In this document: one piece after another, positions 1 through 10,600 of the stretch
How the letters are laid out: each line of letters starts with the position of its first letter
Position numbering within the stretch: position 1 is the first letter of the stretch
Assembly: GCA_030068075.1 (NCBI GenBank)
Contig: CM057843.1
Location: forward strand, 44,237,365 to 44,301,364
Length of the DNA stretch: 64,000 bases
Direction: 5' to 3'
From: Paguma larvata
Taxonomy: Eukaryota; Chordata; Mammalia; Carnivora; Viverridae
The notes under the pieces: generated by a model
What the model was told of the DNA's origin: nothing
Database searches by the model: none
The model's input: only the letters and a program-made list of their open reading frames with translations
Program-made: the position numbers and the translations under genes

Positions 1-380
1 CAGGAGCAGCAGCTGGAATCTCAGAGGCTGCCTCTTCCTTCTCAGGACTGCCAAGCACTTGAGCATCAGCTTCTGGAGATGGATCCCTCACAGGAGTCTG
101 CTCTAGGCGCCGTGACCGGTAACTAGCTTCATGTTTAACAGTCTCACCAGACCGGCCACCATGCTGCCCACCAGCATCAACAGGCCTAAAACCAGCACGA
201 CCTTCCTTGAAGCCCCCAGATCGAGAGTAATTCCTGGGAGCAGACATCCGGCCAGTACCTGCAGCATTTCTGTTGATAAATGTCCTTGGTGGTAGGGTGC
301 CCCCAGGACCCTGGTGGCGATGGGACTTGTTTGGTCGCTCAACAATCCAGTTTGGATCTCTTTGCGGAGGACTCCCAAAC
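1..380 (-). CDS. CASC3: CASC3 exon 7, 5' part, cut by the window start
   Basis: After acceptor TTATTCAG the reading frame gives [19 protein letters not shown], then an Arg/Gly-rich stretch and [18 protein letters not shown]. Bases 1-133 recur exactly at 63,868-64,000, where the same exon continues. The whole exon is 686 bases. Confidence 0.97.
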
Positions 381-1811
381 CTGAATAAATGGAATGGTGA
401 AAGTCATAAGAAAAGAAGTAACAAAAGAGACGAGACCTCTAGAGATATAAACTGAAGGTCAGGGAGACTTCACCCATTCCTCACCCACTGAATGACAGGC
501 TGGAATGGCATTTAAAAAAGCAGAAGTCTCTCTAAAATACAAAAGGTATAAACTCCAAATTTTTCTCGCCTGGGTTTCCGGATTCTTCGGGGTTTGATGT
601 CATCAGGATTGTGAGCTGAGCGGATGTCATAGCCATAAAGAGCAATGAGCTCCTGTCGGGACTTTGGAGCTTGTTCATCTTCCCGGAACTTGTCATGCTC
701 CCAGCGACCCTCATCCTTCCATAGCTTACGCTGTCGCCCCTTTGGTCTGGATAAAACCAGGGAAAAGTGTCTTAGGTTGGTAGATTCTGCTAAGTAAAAA
801 TGTTCACGAGAAAATAGGGTTGGGCAGAGAACAGTAGGAACTTCATTGGTCTCCCCATCTTCCCAGATGGATTATACAAAACCAAGAGTGAATCACAGAG
901 TCTCGTGGGCTCAAATGTAACAATGAACAAACAAGGAAAGAGCCTACTAGACTCAAACGTAGTAAGGGACAAAATGAGGAAAGACTTCACTTTAAACTAC
1001 TCGGCACTTTGGAAATATCTCTCGCCTATAAGGCAGCCTATGAAAGTATTTCTTATCCCAGAGTCTTGAGCCTCAAACTAAGGAAGGCAGTGGAAGTGTG
1101 GGTCTGGATCCCAGCTCCTCCACCAAGGGTTACCAAATACCCTGAGCCTCACTTTCCTCAGAGAGGACAATCATAATACTTAAAGTACTGGGAGCAATGA
1201 ATCAGTGAAGTGCCTGGCATACAGAAAGCACCAAATACATACTCAACAGCAGCAACAAGTGGCGGTACCTGACTTCCTCCTCCTGAGTTTGCCCTCGAAG
1301 ATCATGCTCAAAGAAGAGCCCTTTCCGGGGTATGTATGCTGGGTTCTTCCGATCTTCATCATCATCCAAATGCTTAGGGCCTTTTTTACCCACTTTGTTC
1401 TCCACGGGCTCTGTGCTCTCCTAGAGGACAGACAAAGGGCTCCTTATTCTCTCCAAGGTTAAGAGTCCTTATTCTGGCCCCCAAAATGGAGGCCCGTGTG
1501 GACACTGACCTGCCCATCCCCACTCTGCCTCTCTCCAGTCACAGTGCCTTTGGTGTCAGGCTTTTCTTCTCCCTTCTCTTCTTTTGCTGAAGAATTAGCA
1601 GCATCATTGGCTTCTGATTTCAGCTCCACTTTTGAATTTTCCTCTTCACTGTATTCTCCCTCTTCACCCTGAAAAAAGTTCCGATCGGTTGGAAATGGTG
1701 CATTTTGATTTTCCATTCCTTTTTTTTTTTTTTTTAGTGTATTTATTTTGAGAGAGAGAGTACATGAGCGGGGGAGGGGCAGACAGAGAAAGAGGGCGGG
1801 AGAGGGAGGGG

Positions 1812-1852
<41 letters not shown>

Positions 1853-4587
1853 GGAGAGAGGGAGAGAGAGAGAGAGAGAGAGGGAGAGAGGGAGAGGGAG
1901 AGAGAGAGAGGGAGAGAGAGAGGGAGAGAGAGAATATCCCAAGCAGGTTACACGCTGTCAGCACAGAGCCTGACACAGGGCTCCAACCCGCAAACCATGA
2001 GATCAGGACCTACGTCAAAACCAAGAGTTGGACCCTTAACCGACTGAGACACCCAGGTGCCCCTTATTTTCCATTCTTTAGGATGGAAACATTTTCTAAT
2101 GAACTTTTACTACTATGTAAAATTTAAAAGCAAACATATCAAAACTCTTACTAAAATTTCTAGAGGATGGGACACACACACGCATAAAAAAAAGCACAAT
2201 AAAAAATATACACACATATATTATAGATCCATATAAATCTTCCAGGAAGATATACAAGGAAATGTTAACCATGGTAGCCTCTGGGGAAGGAGCCCAGGAG
2301 GTAAGAAAGGGAGGTTTTAAGCTGTCTAGCACGGGGCACCTGGGTGGCCCAGTCGGTTAATCGTCGACTTCAGCTCAGGTCATGATCTCACGAGTTCGTG
2401 AGTTCGAGCCCCACATCAGGCTCCATGCTGACAGCTTGGAGCCTGGAGTCTGCTTCAGATTCTGTGTCTCCCTCTCTCTCTGTCCCTCCCCTGCCTGTGC
2501 TCCGCCTCTCTCTCTCTCTTTCTCTCAAAAATAAAATAAAACATTAAGAAAAAAAATTAAGAAAAATAAATAAATAAACTATCTAGCATACAGGGGCACC
2601 AGGGTGGCTCATGTGGTTAAGCGGATGACTTTGGTTCAGATCATGATCTTATGGTTCATGAGCTTAAGCCCCGCATCCGGCTGGCTGCTATCAGGATAGA
2701 GCCCACTTCAGATCCTTTGTCCCCTCTCTCTGTGCCCCTTCCCTGCTCATGGTCTCTCTTTCTCTCAAAAATAAATATTAAAAAAATTAATAAATAAAAA
2801 ACTGCCTGGCATACAGAAGGTGCTTAATCTTTGTTTATAATTTCTCTTGCTCTTCATGAATTGTTTCTTAAACATGCAGTGCCTAAAAACTACACTCTAA
2901 CTCAAGTTGTGAATTCTCTCATCTCAGAATAGCTTAGAGATTCCCAACCTTTTGGATTATGTGGACCTCTTGTAAGCTCCAAAATTTTCATGGATCTCCA
3001 TTAGACAACAGCTCATATAACACCCACTGATTGAAAAAAACATATAACAAACAACTTCTATACATTCAATAGTATTTCAAAAAATTTACATTAACTTGTA
3101 TATTCAAAAACAGTAGTACATAAAGGTGGGAGATGTACATTTAGTTTATAAATAATATGAACTGAGCTAGTGAATTTGCAAACTCTGTAATAACCCCATG
3201 ATCTTACCCTCAAATTGGGGGCTTAAATTTTTTATGTCTGTGATATGAATACTCAATTTTCTCCAGCATGAGATCACCTCAGCCAACAACTCAATCCAGA
3301 ATAGAATTAAGTAATAACGCTCTACCGACTGAGCCAGCCAGGTGCCCGTGACTTAGAAAACTTTAGAGAACTTGTATGACCACTGCATTTTAGAAATGAA
3401 AGCAAAGCTCAAGAGCTTTCTTGCCTCTCCACATCTCCTTTCCTCTCCTGCCACATCAAGATTGGATAATCCTGTTTGTGACAGAGAAACTGCTGAGTCT
3501 GTCCATACAGAAGAGGGTCCTTAGGCCATCTTCTAAATAGGGGCCACCAGAAAGAGTTAGGTAAAAAAGACGTGGCTAGTTCTAGGAAGGGAAAAGGCGC
3601 AATTAAAGCTTATGCTGAGGGAACTGGCTTTAGAATACTCTCATCTCAAATTCCGCTCAGGATCTGGACCTCTGGAGGCAGACCTATAGGCTCGAGGGTA
3701 GGTTTAGAGACCTGAAAACACATAAAGAAATGGGTTCAAAGGAAGGTGGGCTAGTCCCCACTGCTGGGTTAACTGGTCAGGGTGCCAATACCCTGCTGCC
3801 ACCTGGTAGGTATGTGCACACTAGTCTTATTCTCCTACTGGGTCTGACACTTGACCTGTACCTGACTTGCTCATAAATCCAAACTCATGCTAACATCAGG
3901 AACGTGATCAAAGAGTCCCACTGTGAGACTCCTGATGAAGCAAAGAAACTCTTAAGTTCCTACCCTTTTTCTTTAAATAGAGTGGAGTCTGCCCAACTGG
4001 CCCAAACGAGCCAGTTAACTCCTCTTCCCTATTCAGCATCTGTATTTCAGGCTCTAAGTGTTTTGGGTCAGATTCCCAGAAAGGTGATACTGTTATGAAA
4101 CTCACAATTTGAGGGAGACCACACCCACAACTATAAGGATTAAGTCTCTACCCATTGCTTTTTTTTTTTTAGATTTTTAAAAATTTATTTATTATGAAAG
4201 AGAGCAAGTGAGTGGGGTAGGGGCAGAGAGAGAATCTCAAGTAGGCAACGCACTGTCATTACAGAGCCCTGCAACTGTCAGTGCAGAGCCCAATGTGGGG
4301 CTCGAAATCACAAACCGTGGGATCATGATCTAAGCTGAAATCAAGAGTAAGATGCTTAACTGACTGGGCCACCCAAACGCCCCTAACCATACCTTTTTAA
4401 TAACCAAGTACCCTTGATTCTTCCCATATCCCCTCAATCACAAAAAGTTTCCCCTCCTCTTGAGATGGGGATGGGTGGGTGGTAATCATTCAGTTCTTTC
4501 CCTAATCTTATGTTCCCTGTAGGTTCTAAAGCAGAAATTGCAAGAATCTCGTTCAGTATGTATGTGACCTTAATTCATTAGTCCCCA

Positions 4588-4627
<40 letters not shown>

Positions 4628-7600
4628 AGATTTCAAACACCTTAAAATAATATCAGTATGATTATGAGAGAACTTTTGTTTTATGCTCTGCCCTCTCTAG
4701 TCCATGGTGGAATGTCAAATGAAGCAATTCTTTTATGCCAAATGAGAAACTAATTTTATTTCCAGGGCAGGACAGAAAGATATAAACAGCAGTGCTGAGG
4801 AGTCTCCAAATTAAAGTCTGGTCTAACTGAAGACAAGAAGGTGCTACCCCAGGATCACAATGCTTTGCCTAAGGACTGACACCAAAATCCTTTTCCAGAG
4901 ACAAAACTCGCCTGCTGCTGATTCTACCTTCAATGAACACTCTTCCCAACTCTAAAGTCTAGCACTCCCTTGAAGCCCCTGGTAGCATTCTCACACAGAA
5001 GTTTTAGCTCATTCTTGTACTCCCTATGTATTGCAGAGTATGAGACAGAGTTAGTGTCTTCCTGCTTCTCAAGGTCTCTTCTAGATCTAAGTTCTCCAGC
5101 ATCATTTTAAATTCCTACTCCCCTGAGGCCCCTATCACCTCTATGCCTTGCTTCAGCCCACCCTGCCACAGACTTGGAAGACTGGCAAGATGCTCTGTCT
5201 TCACCTCTGCTATAGGCATCTGCTTCCATGACCACACTCCAGACAAGTCTTATCTGGAACTGCTATACGTTTCTTTTTTAAGCAGGCTCCACACCCAATG
5301 TGGGGTTTGAACTCACGACCCATGACCCTGAGATCAAGAGTTGCATGCTCTGCTGACTGAGCCAGCCAGGCGCCCCTGTATTTTTATGCCATACATTTTT
5401 AAAAAAGTAAACCTACTCCTTTTTAAAAACTCTTAAATACTCCTTTGATCAAAACTGCCACATACAGGGGTGCCTGAGAGGCTCAGATGGTTGAGTGTCT
5501 GACTTCAGCTCAGGTCACAATCTCGCGGTTCATGAGTTCGAGCCCCGCATTGGGCTCTGTGCTGACAGCTCAGAAACTAGAGCCTGCTTTGGATTCTGTG
5601 TCTCCCTCTCTCTCTTTCCTTTCCTGATGCGTGCTACCTCTCTCTCAAAAATAAATAAATGTTAAAAAAATTTAAAAAAACCAAACAACTGCAACATGCA
5701 AAAAAAAAAAAAAATGAAGTAATGAAGTTAGACCCTCACCTCACCCCATATACAAAAACTAACTCAAAATGCATCAAAGTCCTAAATGTAAGAGCTAAAA
5801 CTATAGAAGTCTTAGAAGAAAACAGGACTTAATCTTTATGACTTTGGTTTTGGCATGGATTCAGCCTTCTTAGATATGACATCAAAAGCACAAGTAAAAA
5901 GAAAAAAACAGATATATCAGACTTCATCAAAATTGAAACCTTACACCATTAAGAAAGTAAAAAGAAAACCCACAGAATGGGGAAAAAAGATTTGCAAATC
6001 ACGTATCTGATAAGGAACTTGTATCTAGAATATTTTCTAAAGAACTCCTACAATTCAATAAAAAGACAACTCAACTGAAAACCGGGCAGTGGTGCCTGGG
6101 TGGCTCAGTCGGTTAGGCATCTGACTTCAGCTCAGGCATAATCTCATAGTCCTGCATCGGGCTCTCTGTTGTCAGCACAGAGCCTGCTTCAGAACCTCTG
6201 TGCCCCTTCTCTCTCTCTGCCTGTCCCCTGCTTGCACACTCTCTCTCTCAAAAATAAACAAATATTAAAAAAAAAAAATTTACAATTGGTCTTAGAGGAT
6301 TCTGGGAAAATGGCAGGCACAGTTTTTGATCTCTTCAAATTTCTACATGAAACGAGGGCTTCTAGACAACAAAATCAAAGCCCTTTAAAGGCTTTGGACA
6401 ACATTTACAACAAAACTAGGTTATAAGGGATTCACCAGACCTCAAAATATAAGCACACAGAAATAAAGCACCAACAGCCATTAAGACCTGCACCAGACTG
6501 GTGTCCATAGTCAAGAAAGCAGACTAGTAAAATGGAACTCAGAACAGGAGAACCCTGAACTAATCAACAGGTATTTATTTAACAGAAAGCTAAACTGAAA
6601 ACAACAGTCAAAACTAGGAGGGATTTTACTGTCTCCAATGGTGTTTGAATGTGAAGGTCCTACAGTAAGCAGCTCTCAAAGGCTAGAGCTGTCTAACCCC
6701 TCTGAAATCTTGCAACTGACCCAGCTGCCAGAATAGGGTCCCACACCAAAGAGAAACTTGAGAGGACAATCCAATTGAGCAGGAGAGGAGCAAAAGGAAT
6801 GAAGAGAAGCTACAAGTTAGGAAAGGGAACAAGAGCAGGAAATCTCAGAAAGCAATCCACCATTTTTTTTTTACACTACAGGAAAACAACAGAAAGAGCT
6901 TTATGAAGTCAAAAAAGCTGCTCTGAGCCATACATCCTTCCAAAAGATCATGAAAATTAATTTCACATAAAAATCAAAAACAAAAATATAGAGGTCAAAT
7001 CCCATATAAACTTATTATGAGAAAGAAAAAATAAGTAGAAGAGCATTCCTACAAAGAAAGCATGACAGAAGACAGGCTCATATCATATAAAAACTGTAAC
7101 TTTATTTCAAAATGAGCTAAGAAGGCATTAACAAAATTATGTAAGGTATGAAAGAATATCAGAGTTAGAAAAACTCAAAAACAAAATGAAAGAACTCAGG
7201 AAGGTACTAGAAACTAAAGAAAAATCATTTCAAATACAAAGCCTGAAACTAGAAGAAACACGAGAGTGAATAAACACAGTAATAACACCTTAAGTGAAAA
7301 TAAAAAGTGAAATGGAACAAAATATTTTTAAAAATCAAGAAGTGAAGGAAAAAAGGATTAGAAAGAAATGGTCAAATACTGAAGACACGCATAAAATACT
7401 TAGGGGGCACCTGAGTGGCTCTGTTGGTTAAGGGTCCAAGTTCGGCTCAGGTCAATCTCATGGTTCGTGAGCTGGAGCCCCACACCAGGCTCTCTGCCAT
7501 CAGCACAGAGCCCAGTTGGGATCCTCTGTACTCCACTCTTTCTATCCCTCCCCCACTCACACACATGCGCTTTCTCTCCCTCAAAAATAAGTACACATTA

Positions 7601-10600
7601 AAAATAAATAAAATACTTGGATAGGAGTTCCATGACATACTGTAGAGCACATCTCATACCTGTGAACACTGACCCAGACCAACCACCACCAGACAAATTC
7701 TAATATAATTACTGGAGCTTGAAAAAAATATACTGCGAATACCTAGACAAAAAACAGCAAGTGACCTATAAGGGAAGAAAATAAGTGAAGATCAGTTTTG
7801 TTCAAGATAAAATCTTTGGTTCATGTTGTCTTTCCATGGATCTGGAAATACTTTGCAGGAAATACAAAAGAGAAAAAGCATGTTGGGTTGTACCATGAGT
7901 GAACAACCATCAATACTTTTTCAACAGATAAACTGTAACGAAAAGAAAGGGATGAAAAACTAACCTGTAGACTAAGAGACGGATCAAATTTGGGGCACCT
8001 GGGTGGCTCAGTCGGTTAAGTGTCCAACTCTTGATTTCAGCTCAGGTCATGATCTCATGGTTCAGGAGTTTGAGCCTCACCACAGGCTCCACGCTTGACA
8101 GTGCATCAGTGGAGCCTGCTCGGGATTCTCTCTCTCCCATTCTCTCTCTCTTTCTCTCTCTCTCATTCTCTGCCCCTTCCCCACTCACACACTTGCTTTC
8201 TCTCTCAAGATTAAAAAAAAAAAAAAAAAAATCAAAATTTAAATGTTTTTTTTCCAGAGAGTGCAAGTGGGGGAGGGGGAAGGAGAGGGGACAGAGGATC
8301 CAAAGCAGGCTCTGCACCAACAGCTGCAAGCCCATTGTGGGGCTTGAATTTATGAACCTCGATATCATATCCTGAGCCAAAGTCAGAGGCTTAACAGACT
8401 GAGCCACCTAAATGCCCCAAGAGAGATCACACATTAATAGACAAGACTGAACTATAGTGTCTAGGTATACAGTTAGTAATCAAGAAGAAATGCAAGCAAT
8501 GGATTACTATGAAAGTCAGGATACCAGGCTTTTTTCTGTAATCTAGACCACTGCTGTCCAATGGATGATGGAAATTTTTATCTATGCTGTCCAATACAGC
8601 AGCCGGTAGCCACACTTGGCTATTGTATACTCAAAACGTGGCCACTGCAACTGAAGAACTGAAGTTAATTTTAAGTTCAACTGATTTAAATTTAAATAGC
8701 CACATTTGGCTACTGACTACTGTAATGGACAGAGCAGAACTAGACTTCCTTAACTTTCAGACAATATATATACTACGTATTGCCATTTCAAAGTCCTACA
8801 AGTCCCTCAACTTCAAAACATCCAAAATTTAAACCCACCCACTGTCCTTCCTAAAATTTCCTCCCGTGTCCCATTCTTTTTTTTAATGTTTTATTCATTT
8901 ATGTATTTCTTAAAATTTTCTAATGTTTATTTTTGAGAGAGAGAAAAAGACAGAGTGAGTGGGGGAGGGGCAGAGAGAGGGAGACACAGAATCTGAAGCA
9001 GGCTTCAGGTTCTGAGCACAGCCCGACGCGGTGCTCGAACTCACGAACCATGAGATCATGACCTGAGCTGAAGTTAGACGCTTAACCGACTGAGCCACCC
9101 AGGCACCCCAATGTTTTATTTGTTTTTGAGAGAGAAAGAGAGACAGAGACAGAGTGAGAGCAGAGAAGGAGCAGAGAAGGAGCAGAGAGAGGAGTCAGAA
9201 TCCGAAGCAGGCTCCAGACTCTGAGCTGTCAGCACAGAGCCTCACGCAGGGCTCCAACTCATGAACCGCAAGATCGTGAACTGAGCTGAAGCTGGATGCT
9301 CAACTGACTGAGCCACCCACGCGCCTTTTAAAAATGTTTATTTATTTTTGAGAGAGAGAGAGAAAAAACGTGAGTGGGTGAAGCGCAGAGAGAAAGGGAG
9401 ACACAGAATCTGAAGCAGGTTCCAGGCTCTCAATTGTCAGCACAGAGCCTGATGTGGGGCTCGAACCCATGAACCGCGAGATCATGACCTGAGCCAAAGT
9501 CAGAAGCTTAACCAACTGAGCCACCCAAGTGCCCCTCCTGTGTCCTATTCTTAGTGTATAACATCGTTCATCAACTTGGGCATCCCTTTGACTCAATTCA
9601 GGCCCCACGTTCAATCAATCAAGAAGTTCTGTGAGTACCACCTGAATATGTCTCAAATCTATGAGTCCCACTGCCATGTCCTTTCCTTTAGGGTACCGTT
9701 ATGTTCCCTGACTTGTCCTAAAAACTTCTTAACCAGCTCTCCCTGTCCCAAGTCTTGTCTCACCCACAATTCATCTTCTATACTTACAGTAGCTTTCTCT
9801 CCTTGCTATTAGGATAACACCCAAACTCATTTACATACAGAATGGTGAGATGCCATAAATTCATAATCACCACACTGCTCCTCACTGAACACTGCATACT
9901 ACTTGACAATCTTTCCAGGGTTTCCGTTCTCTAGTGACTGCAAACATTCTTCACCCCCAAACCTCTTGTCTCCATTATACTCTTTGCAGACTACACTGAC
10001 TTCAGAGAAAATAAGTCGTCTCATCAGTCGCCACATTCTGTCAATTCCATTATCTAAATAACTTTCAAATCTGTCCATTTTTTTCCCCCAATTTATTTTG
10101 ATAGAGCTCAAGAGGGGCGCAGAGAGAGAGAGAGAGAGAGGGAGGGAGGGAGGGAGGGAGAAGGGGAGGGGGAGATAGAGAGGGGGGGAGAGAGAGAGAG
10201 ACAGAGAGAGAGAGAATCCCAAACAGGCCCTGCGCTGTCAGCATAGAGCCTGATGCGGGTCTAGAACCCACAAATCCGCAAGATCATGGACCTGAGCCCA
10301 AACCAAGAGTCAGACACTTAACTGACTGAGCCACCCAGGCACCCCTCGATTCTGTCCACTTCTATTTTCACTACTATCACTTGACTCCAGGCCACACGTA
10401 CTGCTTGTCTCAACTTCCACAAAGCTTTAACTAGCTTTTCTGCTTCCAATTCTGCTCCCCTCAGATCAACTATCATTGCAGACAAAATAACTGTTAAAAA
10501 TCTCAAATTTTACTGTGCACAAACATCAACCTGGGATCTTGTTAACATATAAACATCGGAGTCTTCCCTCTCTCTCCAAGATTGTGTTTCAGAACTGGAC

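Noticed and set aside
1664..2047. Long Ser/Leu/Pro and Arg/Glu/Gly open frames
   Set aside because: They are translations of the (AG)n tract in a SINE, not proteins. The same applies to 9,899-10,271 and 20,089-20,577.
7992..8232. tRNA gene, from A- and B-box-like motifs in each SINE
   Set aside because: The tRNA-like heads continue into SINE bodies and tails and lack a foldable acceptor stem. None is a functional tRNA.
8876..9536. CRISPR-like array of spaced repeats
   Set aside because: The repeated units are whole SINEs of about 215 bases with target duplications in a mammalian genome.
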